The position numbers were made by a program, and so were the translations under genes. The notes under the pieces are model-generated. The model saw only the letters and a list, made by a program, of their open reading frames with translations, ran no database searches and was not told the origin of the DNA. This document shows, piece by piece, positions 1 to 8,297 of a stretch of 64,000 nucleotides of DNA. This DNA comes from Parabacteroides chinchillae. GTDB taxonomy: Bacteria; Bacteroidota; Bacteroidia; Bacteroidales; Tannerellaceae. The DNA lies in contig NZ_FNVS01000007.1 in the NCBI RefSeq assembly GCF_900108035.1, positions 1 to 64,000 on the forward strand, read 5' to 3'. Within the stretch, counting starts at the first letter, position 1; each line of letters begins with the position of its first letter.

Positions 1-99
1 GTAATGGTGACCCACTCCAAGCATGATGCGAGCTTTGCCCACCGTGTTATCAATTTGTTTGACGGTAGTATTGTATCTTCGGTTAGTGAGTTTATTTAA
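1..99 (+). CDS. ABC transporter ATP-binding protein, C-terminal end (partial)
   Basis: The first 32 codons form an open frame that enters from the left edge and ends at TAA 97-99. The peptide starts VMVTHS, the H-loop region of an ABC ATPase, and continues with an FDG-x-IV segment typical of the last strand in MacB/LolD-type ATPases. The gene lies 11 bases before a permease start, the usual order for ATPase-permease pairs that export peptides or lipoproteins. Substrate cannot be told from this fragment. Confidence 0.75.
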   Translation, partial: VMVTHSKHDASFAHRVINLFDGSIVSSVSEFI

Positions 100-110
100 T
101 GGATAAATAG

Positions 111-515
111 ATGAAGACTATTATACGAAATTTCATATTTGTCTTGTGGCGCTTCAAGATGGCGATGTTGCTGAATGTGTTTGGTCTGAGTATCGCTTAC
201 GCTGCTTTTATGATCATTATGATGCAGGTATCGTACGATAATCATTTCGATTCGTGCCAGCCCAATGCCGCTTCCATCTTCCGCATGGACAGATCCGGAT
301 GGGGCGGATCTTCAGCCGTTTCTTCCCGTCCGTTGGAACGGACAGCCAGGGAATTGTCGCCTCATATAAAGTATGGCGTTGTTCTTTCTTCATGGGGAAA
401 CAATACTTTCTTCTCCGTTGAGCATAATGGCAAAAAAGCAAATTATAAGGAGCAGTTTAAAGCTGCAACACCGGATTTACCCCATGTATTCGACTTCGAT
501 TTTACAGAAGGTTAA
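111..515 (+). pseudogene. Truncated FtsX/MacB-type ABC permease
   Basis: The 134-residue product begins with the N-terminus of a MacB_PCD/FtsX-family permease: a short cytoplasmic lead, one hydrophobic segment at about residues 18-40, then a periplasmic portion. Bacteroidetes members of this family usually run to about 780 residues with four membrane segments and two periplasmic domains. This frame stops at TAA followed at once by TGA, about 15% of the way through, and no remainder of the gene follows before the GH92 gene. It therefore looks like a remnant left by a deletion or rearrangement that joined this point to the GH92 locus. The upstream ATPase would have lost its partner. A genuinely short protein is possible but less likely. 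Confidence 0.6.
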
Positions 516-549
516 TGATTAATAATTAGTAATTTTTACAAATATAGAG

Positions 550-569
550 CTTGTTTTACAATAAACAAG
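550..569. other. Small hairpin between the permease remnant and GH92
   Basis: CTTGTTT and AAACAAG form a perfect 7-bp stem around a 6-base loop. There is no following T-run, so it is a weak terminator at best; it could be an operator in the GH92 leader. Confidence 0.3.
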
Positions 570-666
570 TGTTGGCCTATGTTTTTCGGTGAAATACGTG
601 ACATGTGAAATAAATGTTGTATCTTGCCGTCCGAAACTTAAGTTTATACTGCAAATTAAACGCACA

Positions 667-3024
667 ATGAAGAAAAAGTATGTTTTGGTTCTCGCTTTAG
701 CAACCATTTTAGTTTGTAATAGCAAACCAGCCGTAGCAGCTACTGAAGATGAAGCTTTCGACCCGGTAGAGTATGTTAACCCCTTGATGGGGACACAATC
801 CAGTTTTGAACTTTCGACAGGGAATACCTATCCTGCCATTGCCCGTCCATGGGGTATGAACTTCTGGACACCGCAAACGGGCAAGATGGGCGACGGATGG
901 CAGTATGTATATACGGCTAACAAAATCCGTGGATTCAAACAGACACACCAGCCAAGCCCGTGGATCAATGATTACGGGCAGTTTGCTATTATGCCTGTTG
1001 TAGGCAAGCCCGAGTTTGACCAGGATAAGCGTGCCAGCTGGTTTTCGCATAAAGGAGAGGTTGCCAAGCCTTACTATTATAAGGTCTATCTGGCAGAGTA
1101 TGACGTGGTGACGGAGTTTACGCCGACAGACCGTGCCGCCCTTTTCCGTTTTACTTTCCCCGAATCGGATAATTCGTATGTCGTTGTCGATGCTTTTGAC
1201 AAAGGTTCGTATATTAAGGTGATTCCGGAGGAGAATAAGATAATGGGTTACAGTACGAAAAACAGCGGTGGTGTGCCTGGTAACTTCAAGAACTATTTCA
1301 TTATCGAGTTCGATAAACCGTTTACTTATGAAGCTACTTTTGCCGATGCAACTTTGAAGGAAGGGGTGAAGGAACAGACTTCGGACCATGTTGGTTCTGT
1401 AATCGGCTTTAAGACGAAGAAGGGCGAAGTGGTTCATGCCCGTGTGGCTTCTTCGTTTATCAGCTTCGACCAGGCGGCTGTCAACATGAAGGAGTTGGGT
1501 AACGATAGCTTTGAAACACTGGTGTCCGAAGGAAAGAAGACTTGGAATGATGTGTTGGAACGTATTGAAGTAGAAGGCGGTTCGTTAGACCAGTTCCGTA
1601 CGTTCTATTCCTGCATGTACCGTTCGTTGCTTTTCCCCCGTAAGTTTTATGAAATAGATGCAGCCGGAAAGGTGGTTCATTACAGCCCGTTTAACGGCGA
1701 AGTATTGCCGGGTTATATGTTTACCGATACAGGGTTCTGGGATACATTCCGGTGTCTGTTCCCGTTCCTTAACCTGATGTATCCTTCGATGAGCAAGGAG
1801 ATGCAGGAAGGTTTGATCAATACATATAAAGAAAGCGGGTTCTTCCCCGAATGGGCCAGCCCGGGACATCGTGGATGTATGGTCGGGAACAATTCGGCTT
1901 CTGTTCTGGTGGATGCTTATATGAAGGGCATTAAGGTGGATGACCTGGAAACCTTGTATAAAGGGTTGATCCATGGAACAGAGAATGTACATCCGGAAGT
2001 GTCTTCTACAGGCCGTTTAGGACACGAATACTACAATAAACTGGGCTATGTCCCTTATGACGTAAATATTAATGAAAATGCAGCCCGTACATTAGAGTAT
2101 GCTTACAACGACTGGTGTATCTGGAAGTTAGCAAAAGACTTGGGACGCCCTAAGAAGGAAGTAGAGCTGTATGCCCGTCGTGCATTGAATTATAAGAACT
2201 TGTATGACAAGGAAACTATGTTGATGCGTGGCAAGAAGGAAAACGGCGAATTTATGGCTCCGTTCTCTCCGTTGAAATGGGGCGATGCCTTTACTGAGGG
2301 TAACAGCTGGCATTATTCATGGTCTGTGTTCCATGATCCGCAGGGATTGATCGACCTGATGGGTGGCAAGGAAAACTTTGTGATGATGCTCGACTCCGTA
2401 TTCAATGTCCCGCCCTTGTTTGACGATAGTTATTATGGCCAGGTGATCCATGAAATACGCGAAATGACGGTTATGAATATGGGTAACTATGCGCATGGCA
2501 ATCAGCCTATCCAGCACATGATCTATTTATATAACTATGCCGGTCAGCCCTGGAAGGCGCAGTATTGGTTGCGTCAGGTAATGAACCGCATGTATACACC
2601 GGGTCCTGATGGTTATTGCGGTGATGAGGATAACGGACAGACTTCTGCCTGGTATGTGTTTACGGCCTTGGGTTTCTATCCTGTTGCTCCCGGAACAACA
2701 CAATATGTGTTGGGTGCTCCTTTGTTTAAGAAGGCTACGTTGCATTTTGAGAATGGAAACAGCCTGGTTATCAATGCTCCGGCTAATAGTGAGAAGAATA
2801 TCTATATCGAGTCTATGACGTTCGACGGTAAGAATTATACGAAGAACTATCTGGATCATAACGATCTGTTCAAAGGTGGCGTTATCGACTATAAGATGGG
2901 TGATAAGCCTAATTATACCCGGGGCATTAATCCGGAAGATATGCCGTATTCATTCTCTGTAAACGAGGAAGGAATCAGTAAACTATCTCCGGTTACGGCA
3001 CCTAAATCAAAGAAGAAAAAGTAG
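667..3024 (+). CDS. GH92 family alpha-mannosidase, secreted
   Basis: This 785-residue protein has a signal peptide of about 25 residues and then the GH92 hallmark PVEYVNPLMGT. Family members are calcium-dependent exo-alpha-mannosidases, often alpha-1,2, acting on N-glycan or yeast mannan. The catalytic (alpha/alpha)6 domain is recognisable: the general-acid segment EGNSWHYSW has Glu544, and the base/calcium segment GDEDNGQTSAWYVF is followed by GFYPV. Length fits the family (740-790). The open frame extends upstream to a GTG at 589, but that extension lacks a signal sequence; the ATG at 667 gives one, so I chose it. A second GH92 gene follows after 5 bases and is probably co-transcribed. The C-terminus ends in a lysine-rich tail. 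Linkage specificity cannot be read from the sequence. Confidence 0.92.
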   Translation: MKKKYVLVLALATILVCNSKPAVAATEDEAFDPVEYVNPLMGTQSSFELSTGNTYPAIARPWGMNFWTPQTGKMGDGWQYVYTANKIRGFKQTHQPSPWINDYGQFAIMPVVGKPEFDQDKRASWFSHKGEVAKPYYYKVYLAEYDVVTEFTPTDRAALFRFTFPESDNSYVVVDAFDKGSYIKVIPEENKIMGYSTKNSGGVPGNFKNYFIIEFDKPFTYEATFADATLKEGVKEQTSDHVGSVIGFKTKKGEVVHARVASSFISFDQAAVNMKELGNDSFETLVSEGKKTWNDVLERIEVEGGSLDQFRTFYSCMYRSLLFPRKFYEIDAAGKVVHYSPFNGEVLPGYMFTDTGFWDTFRCLFPFLNLMYPSMSKEMQEGLINTYKESGFFPEWASPGHRGCMVGNNSASVLVDAYMKGIKVDDLETLYKGLIHGTENVHPEVSSTGRLGHEYYNKLGYVPYDVNINENAARTLEYAYNDWCIWKLAKDLGRPKKEVELYARRALNYKNLYDKETMLMRGKKENGEFMAPFSPLKWGDAFTEGNSWHYSWSVFHDPQGLIDLMGGKENFVMMLDSVFNVPPLFDDSYYGQVIHEIREMTVMNMGNYAHGNQPIQHMIYLYNYAGQPWKAQYWLRQVMNRMYTPGPDGYCGDEDNGQTSAWYVFTALGFYPVAPGTTQYVLGAPLFKKATLHFENGNSLVINAPANSEKNIYIESMTFDGKNYTKNYLDHNDLFKGGVIDYKMGDKPNYTRGINPEDMPYSFSVNEEGISKLSPVTAPKSKKKK

Positions 3025-3029
3025 ACAGT

Positions 3030-5339
3030 ATGAATAGTTGTTTTAAGACAAAAGCACTAACACATATGGGCAAAGTGTGTTTTGTGGCGGCTTCGGCATT
3101 AGTGCTGGCTTCGTGTGCTCCCGGAGGAGGACATGATCCGGCAAACCGGAAAGCCCCGGTAGATTACGTAAATCCGTATATGGGGAATATCAGCCATTTG
3201 CTGGTTCCTACGTATCCTACCGTGCATTTGCCAAACAGCATGCTTCGTGTATATCCTGAACGGGCAGACTTTACGGGCGACCGTTTGGGAGGCTTGCCAA
3301 TTATAGTAACCAGCCATAGAGGTAGTTCTGCCTTTAATCTGAGTCCGTATCAAGGTGACGAAGCCGGGCTGCAACCGGTTATCGACTATAGTTATGACCG
3401 CGAGAAGATCATGCCGTATCGCTATCAGGTATATCTGGATGACAACAATATTGATGTGGATTTTGCTCCGTCGCACCAAAGCGCTGTTTACAAGATTACT
3501 TTTGAGAAAGATGGCCCTGCTTATCTTGTCTTTAACAGTCGTAACGGACAATTGAAAGCCGAAGGAAATGCAGTAAGCGGTTATCAATATGTAGACAAGA
3601 AGACAAAAGTATATCTGTATGCCGAAACAGATAAGAAACCCGAAAACTGTGGTGCACTGGCAGGCAGAACCGTTAAGTTCGGTGATAATACGGTGGAAGG
3701 AGAAAATGCGGCTTTAGTTCTGGCCTTTGGCGATGGCGTAAAGAACCTGGGCGTCCGTTATGGTATTTCTTTTATCGATGAAGCGCAAGCTAAGAAAAAC
3801 CTTGAACGTGAGATAGCTGCTTATGACGTTGATGTAGTTGCCAAGATTGCACGTAATGACTGGAATGATGCCTTAGGCAAGATCCAGGTAACCGGCGGTA
3901 GCGAGGATGATAAAGTTGTATTTTATACTTCTTTGTATCGTTGCTATGAACGGCCTGTCGCATTAAGTGAAGATGGACGCTATTATAGTGCTTTTGACGG
4001 AAAGATACATGAAGATGACGGTCGTCCGTTTTATACCGACGATTGGATATGGGACACTTACCGTGCTACTCATCCGTTGCGCATCCTGATAGATAATGAG
4101 AAAGAGGATGATGTTATTAATTCATATCTTTTGATGGCTGAGCAGATGGGTACGGGTTGGATGCCTACTTTCCCGGAAGTAACAGGAGACTCCCGTCGTA
4201 TGAATTCTAATCATGCTGTAGCTACCGTTATTGATGCTTACCGTAAAGGCTCACGTGGTTTTGAGCTGGAAAAAGCATATATTGCGGCAAAAAAAGGAAT
4301 AGAAGAGAAGACCTTGATACCATGGTCGGCTGCTCCTGCCGGTTGGCTGGATGAATTTTACAAGGAGCATGGTTATATCCCTGCTTTGAAGCCGGGAGAA
4401 AAGGAAACTGTTCCTAATGTTTCTATTTGGGAGAAACGTCAGCCGGTGGCTGTTACTCTGGGTACGGCTTACGATGAATGGTGCTTGTCGCAGATTGCCC
4501 GGGAATTAGGTAAGACGGATGAAGCTGATTATTATTTATCGAAGGCGTATAATTATCGTAATCTGTTTAATCCGGTTACCAAATTTTTCCATCCGAAGGA
4601 TAAAGACGGTAAGTTTATAGAACCATTGGATTACCGTTATGACGGCGGATTAGGCGCCCGCAATTATTATGGAGAGAATAATGGTTATATTTATCGTTGG
4701 GACGTGCAGCATAATATTGCCGATTTGATTTCCTTAATAGGCGGTAATGAGGCTTTTATATCGGCTCTCGATTCGATGTTCAATACGCCGCTCGGTATGT
4801 CTAAATGGCAATTTTATTCATTCTTGCCCGATCATACAGGCAATGTAGGTATGTTCTCCATGGCAAACGAACCAAGTTTGCATATACCTTATTTATATAA
4901 CTATGCAGGTCAGCCTTGGAAGACTCAGAAACGTATCCGTACGTTGCTTAATCAGTGGTTTCGCAATGATTTGATGGGAGTTCCGGGTGATGAAGATGGT
5001 GGTGGAATGTCTGCTTTTGTTGTGTTTAGCCAGATGGGCTTTTACCCAGTTACTCCAGGTTCGCCTACTTATAATATAGGTAGTCCGGTATTTACAGACG
5101 TTAAAATAGATATGGGTGGCGGAAACACCTTTGAAATAAGGGCTTATAATGCATCTGAAGAGAATAAATATATTCAATCGGCCAAATTAAACGGCGTTGC
5201 TTTGAATCAACCTTGGTTTAATCACAGTGACATTGCTTCCGGTGGTTTATTGGAATTTGAAATGGGGCCAAAAGCCAATAAAGAATGGGGGATAGCAACG
5301 CCTCCTCCTTCGGCTGCTCCGATGCCAATTGATAAATAG
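3030..5339 (+). CDS. GH92 family glycosidase, lipoprotein
   Basis: The 769-residue product is a predicted lipoprotein: the signal ends in a lipobox LASC. The ATG at 3030 or a second one at 3066 could be used; both keep the signal. The mature part begins PVDYVNPYMGN, as in GH92. The acid segment is YGENNGYIYRW with Glu549 and the base segment is GDEDGGGMSAFVVF, followed by GFYPV. Compared with its upstream neighbour and with typical members, residues around the acid (usually EGNxWxYxW) and the following HD pair (here HN) differ, so the substrate or aglycone preference is likely different. It lies 5 bases after the first GH92 gene, suggesting an operon in which the two enzymes act on successive linkages of one mannan or N-glycan (inference). 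Confidence 0.9.
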   Translation: MNSCFKTKALTHMGKVCFVAASALVLASCAPGGGHDPANRKAPVDYVNPYMGNISHLLVPTYPTVHLPNSMLRVYPERADFTGDRLGGLPIIVTSHRGSSAFNLSPYQGDEAGLQPVIDYSYDREKIMPYRYQVYLDDNNIDVDFAPSHQSAVYKITFEKDGPAYLVFNSRNGQLKAEGNAVSGYQYVDKKTKVYLYAETDKKPENCGALAGRTVKFGDNTVEGENAALVLAFGDGVKNLGVRYGISFIDEAQAKKNLEREIAAYDVDVVAKIARNDWNDALGKIQVTGGSEDDKVVFYTSLYRCYERPVALSEDGRYYSAFDGKIHEDDGRPFYTDDWIWDTYRATHPLRILIDNEKEDDVINSYLLMAEQMGTGWMPTFPEVTGDSRRMNSNHAVATVIDAYRKGSRGFELEKAYIAAKKGIEEKTLIPWSAAPAGWLDEFYKEHGYIPALKPGEKETVPNVSIWEKRQPVAVTLGTAYDEWCLSQIARELGKTDEADYYLSKAYNYRNLFNPVTKFFHPKDKDGKFIEPLDYRYDGGLGARNYYGENNGYIYRWDVQHNIADLISLIGGNEAFISALDSMFNTPLGMSKWQFYSFLPDHTGNVGMFSMANEPSLHIPYLYNYAGQPWKTQKRIRTLLNQWFRNDLMGVPGDEDGGGMSAFVVFSQMGFYPVTPGSPTYNIGSPVFTDVKIDMGGGNTFEIRAYNASEENKYIQSAKLNGVALNQPWFNHSDIASGGLLEFEMGPKANKEWGIATPPPSAAPMPIDK

Positions 5340-5355
5340 GTTTTGATCGATGGTA

Positions 5356-5400
5356 AAATGAAAGCGGGTGTTACGTTGATCGTAACACCCGCTTTCATTT
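5356..5400. terminator. Bidirectional terminator between GH92 and histidine kinase genes
   Basis: A perfect 20-bp stem with arms at 5356-5375 and 5381-5400 surrounds a 5-base loop TTGAT. It begins with A-rich and ends with T-rich sequence on both strands and separates two convergent genes. Confidence 0.9.
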
Positions 5401-5414
5401 TGAGACGGCTTATA

Positions 5415-7145
5415 TTATGCTGTTTTTTTCGGGTTGTTTAATGGCAAAGTAAACCAGAAAGTAGACCCTTTTCCTACTTCGGAGTCCACACCGATATTAC
5501 CTCCCAGATATTCTATAATTGTTTTGCTGATGGTTAATCCTAGGCCTGTACCTTGTTTGAATGTGTTAGCTTTTACAAAACGTTCGAAAATGTGTTTTTG
5601 ATCCGTTTCATTAATACCGATACCTGTATCTTTCACGCAGACTTTTATAGTGTCGTCTATTTTTTCGTAATAAAGAGTTATACTTCCTTCATTAGTGAAT
5701 TTGATAGCATTGTTTATGAAGTTTGATATAACTTGTATGATACGTTTTTCGTCAGTCATTAACGAAATGGAAGGTAAATTGTTGCTGAATATAAGGTTTA
5801 CGCCCGGTTTCATTTTAATAGAGTTGGCAATAACTATTTCTCCGCATATCTCCTTTATGTCCAGTTTTTCGATATGATAATCCAGTGTACCTGCTTCAAT
5901 CTTGGAGAAGTCAAGGACGTCGTTGATTAATTGAAGTAGAAGATCATTGTTTTTATGGATAATATCCAGATAAGTTTGTCTTTCTTCCTGATCGTATGTT
6001 TCAGCAATAATATCGGAGAAGCCGACTATTGCATTTAATGGCGTTCGTATTTCGTGACTCATATTTGCGAGGAATGCAGATTTTAAGACATCTGCTTCTT
6101 TTACTTTTGCAAGTTCAAGCTCTTTTTGCCACATTTCTTCCCTTTTCATTTGGTTTTCGGTATCATCAAATACCATATACAAGTAGCCGAATATGCTGTT
6201 GTCTATATCTTTTAAAGGAACACCTTTTACTTGTAAATGTTTTATGCCTTTAAAATTATCCGAATTATAATAGCCACTCTCGTTTACAGTATTGAAGTTA
6301 TAATCGAGTCGGAATTCTACGTCTTCTCCTTTTTTTAGCTTTTTATTCACCCATTTAGGTATATTCGGGTTTTTAAACATGTTGACACCTAGTACTAGGT
6401 TTTTAGAGGTTTGGAAAATGTTTAAGTCTGCTTGGTTCAAATCTAACAAGTTTCCGTTTTCGTCATACAATTCCACGCCCCAAGGTAACTTATCGAATAT
6501 GATTTGAAATTTGGATTCACTCTTTAGTTTTTCTGCTTCTGTATATTTTGCTATACCTTTGGCATGGGTTCTTTCGATAGCAATGGAAAGGATGTCGGCA
6601 AATACGCGCAGGTTTTCCAGGTCGAAAGCTGTCCAGAATCGTTTTAATTTGACTGAATCCAAGCCAATGAAACCACGTACTTTGCCTTCGTAGAATACAG
6701 GAATGGATATTAATGATTGTACGTTTTGTATTTTAAGAAGTTCATGCTCTGCACATGCTTCTACAGGCATTGATTCTATGTCGTTGAGTATAATATCTTC
6801 TCCGTTACTTATCTTTTTTATCCACCAGGGTACATCTTCTGTATGTAGCCGACGAAGTAGGTCTTCGCGCATAGATAGGATTCCATCACAGGTAACTTCG
6901 TTTGTAAAGTCTACCATACGTTCTTTTTCATCTAAAATGCCGATATAGACACGGTCTACATCGAAAAATTCTAAAACTTTAAGCAATGCATGATCTATAG
7001 CTGCCCCCTGTTCAAAATTGATTAGAATTTTCAGGATTTTCGACATAATCTCTCTTAACGAAATTAAATTTTCAAGGAAATTGTCTCCTTTGTAATCAAC
7101 TTCATTATTGGATATATTTATTAAACTGCCAGGGGATGTATTCAT
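5415..7145 (-). CDS. Soluble GAF-PAS sensor histidine kinase
   Basis: The 576-residue product (from ATG 7145) has a GAF domain at about residues 30-190, a PAS domain at about 210-330, a short coiled coil, a HisKA domain with the phosphoacceptor His364 in MSHEIRTPLNAI, and a HATPase_c domain with N box FINNAIKF, G1 DTGIG and G2 GTGLGLT. There is no signal peptide, membrane segment or receiver domain, so it is a cytoplasmic classical kinase whose response regulator must be encoded elsewhere. The frame extends to a TTG at 7181, but a -7 promoter box overlaps that position, so the ATG at 7145 is the likely start. The ligand is unknown. Its neighbours are sugar-catabolic genes, but there is no direct sign that it controls them. 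Confidence 0.88.
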   Translation of the reverse strand: MNTSPGSLINISNNEVDYKGDNFLENLISLREIMSKILKILINFEQGAAIDHALLKVLEFFDVDRVYIGILDEKERMVDFTNEVTCDGILSMREDLLRRLHTEDVPWWIKKISNGEDIILNDIESMPVEACAEHELLKIQNVQSLISIPVFYEGKVRGFIGLDSVKLKRFWTAFDLENLRVFADILSIAIERTHAKGIAKYTEAEKLKSESKFQIIFDKLPWGVELYDENGNLLDLNQADLNIFQTSKNLVLGVNMFKNPNIPKWVNKKLKKGEDVEFRLDYNFNTVNESGYYNSDNFKGIKHLQVKGVPLKDIDNSIFGYLYMVFDDTENQMKREEMWQKELELAKVKEADVLKSAFLANMSHEIRTPLNAIVGFSDIIAETYDQEERQTYLDIIHKNNDLLLQLINDVLDFSKIEAGTLDYHIEKLDIKEICGEIVIANSIKMKPGVNLIFSNNLPSISLMTDEKRIIQVISNFINNAIKFTNEGSITLYYEKIDDTIKVCVKDTGIGINETDQKHIFERFVKANTFKQGTGLGLTISKTIIEYLGGNIGVDSEVGKGSTFWFTLPLNNPKKTA

Positions 7146-7178
7146 TTTGACTAATATGGGTTTTCCATTTGTTCCGGG

Positions 7179-7186
7179 CAAAAGTA
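7179..7186 (-). promoter_or_regulatory. -7 promoter element for the histidine kinase
   Basis: On the minus strand this reads TACTTTTG, matching the Bacteroidetes -7 consensus TAnnTTTG. It predicts a transcript start near 7172 and a leader of about 26 bases before ATG 7145. No clear -33 TTTG is seen. Confidence 0.5.
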
Positions 7187-7250
7187 CTGGTTAATTTTTA
7201 AATTTGTATATTAAATGCTGTAGATTATGTTAATGTAAGTATTATGATAC

Positions 7251-8141
7251 TTAATAATGATTCCTTTCACGGAATTCTTTAGGAGTTAGCCCTTCTTTTT
7301 TCTTGAAAAAAGTTGAAAACTGTCCGATAGTTTCAAATTTTAGTATGAAGGCTATTTCCGATATATTCAAAAAAGAAGCCGTTAGCAATTCTTTGGCTTT
7401 CAGGAGTTTCTGTTGTGATTGGTATTGAGCGGGTGAAACTCCGGTATATTCTTTGAACATTCTGCGAAACCATGAGTAGCCAAGCCCTAATCGAAATGCA
7501 ATTTCTTCTGGTGTTAGCGGATTTTCGATATGTTCTTTCATTAATATACGTGCTTCATTAATCTTATCGACGATATATGTATTCGTAAAGGAATTGTTTT
7601 TCTCTTTGTAGTAAACAGTCCCCAGTATATGTAGAACGATACTGGAGATCATCTGCTGATAGCCTGATTTTTCCTGAGAGGCGATTTTTAAGATATCTTC
7701 ATACAAGCCTACTATGGTAGCACTTATTCCTATATGAAGCATGGGTTCGCCTTTGTTAAAGAATTTGTTTTTAATACATTTGTCTACATGGATGCCACGG
7801 AAGCCAACCCAATATTCATCCCAACCGGATTCTGTATCCGGATAATAACTATGCCATTCGCCGGGAAAGAGAAGTAACATGGTTCCTGCACTAACCTTTT
7901 TTTTCTTGCAGGATTGTGACGAAAAATATCCACTGCCCTTAGTGATATAAACAAGCTGGTATTCGTTGAGTACTCGCCCGTTTTGGGGTTTGAAATCATA
8001 ATTTTCAGGATGGCGTGATAATGGATATTGTCCTTTGGGGGGAATAAATTGGTAACCGATGGTCGTTACGACAATACCCCAGTCTTCGTCTGTTGGGCTG
8101 ATAGAGAGATAATGTAGCTGATCTTTTTTTATTCCACTCAT
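7251..8141 (-). CDS. rhaR: AraC-family regulator of rhamnose genes (RhaR-like)
   Basis: This 296-residue AraC/XylS protein has an N-terminal cupin-like sugar-binding region (about residues 25-150, with the family-typical LLFPGEWHSYYPD) and a C-terminal double helix-turn-helix (about 190-290, ending in a GLTPKEFR segment). It is divergent from the rhamnose kinase gene, as RhaR is in Bacteroides thetaiotaomicron, so it most likely activates that operon when rhamnose is present; this is inference from family and position. The longest frame starts at ATG 8174, but a good minus-strand -7 box at 8176-8183 would place the transcript start inside that codon. The next ATG, 8141, therefore fits better. 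Confidence 0.85.
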   Translation of the reverse strand: MSGIKKDQLHYLSISPTDEDWGIVVTTIGYQFIPPKGQYPLSRHPENYDFKPQNGRVLNEYQLVYITKGSGYFSSQSCKKKKVSAGTMLLLFPGEWHSYYPDTESGWDEYWVGFRGIHVDKCIKNKFFNKGEPMLHIGISATIVGLYEDILKIASQEKSGYQQMISSIVLHILGTVYYKEKNNSFTNTYIVDKINEARILMKEHIENPLTPEEIAFRLGLGYSWFRRMFKEYTGVSPAQYQSQQKLLKAKELLTASFLNISEIAFILKFETIGQFSTFFKKKEGLTPKEFRERNHY

Positions 8142-8175
8142 TTTAAGACGGGGGATGGTTCTGGAAGCAAACATA

Positions 8176-8183
8176 CAAAAATA
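8176..8183 (-). promoter_or_regulatory. -7 promoter element for rhaR
   Basis: The minus strand reads TATTTTTG, an exact TAnnTTTG match. A transcript starting near 8169 would leave about 28 bases before ATG 8141 and argues against the ATG at 8174. Confidence 0.45.
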
Positions 8184-8262
8184 TGTTGTAATGAGTATAA
8201 AAGACTGTCAGAATTGAAAGGTTTAATATCATTTTCATAAATAATATAAGGATTTGATTATT

Positions 8263-8270
8263 TATTTTTG
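8263..8270 (+). promoter_or_regulatory. -7 promoter element for the rhamnose operon
   Basis: TATTTTTG matches TAnnTTTG and lies 27 bases before ATG 8298. No good -33 TTTG is found at the usual spacing, as expected for an activator-dependent promoter. The AT-rich stretch 8185-8262 between the divergent genes should hold the RhaR sites. Confidence 0.5.
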
Positions 8271-8297
8271 CTATCAATAAAAGATATACTTGATCTG

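Noticed and set aside
709-1437. Long antisense frame opposite GH92
   Set aside because: It mirrors the GH92 codon structure, has no recognisable domain and no start context.
7146-7181. TTG start of the histidine kinase
   Set aside because: The codon lies within the predicted -7 box, so it would not be in the transcript.
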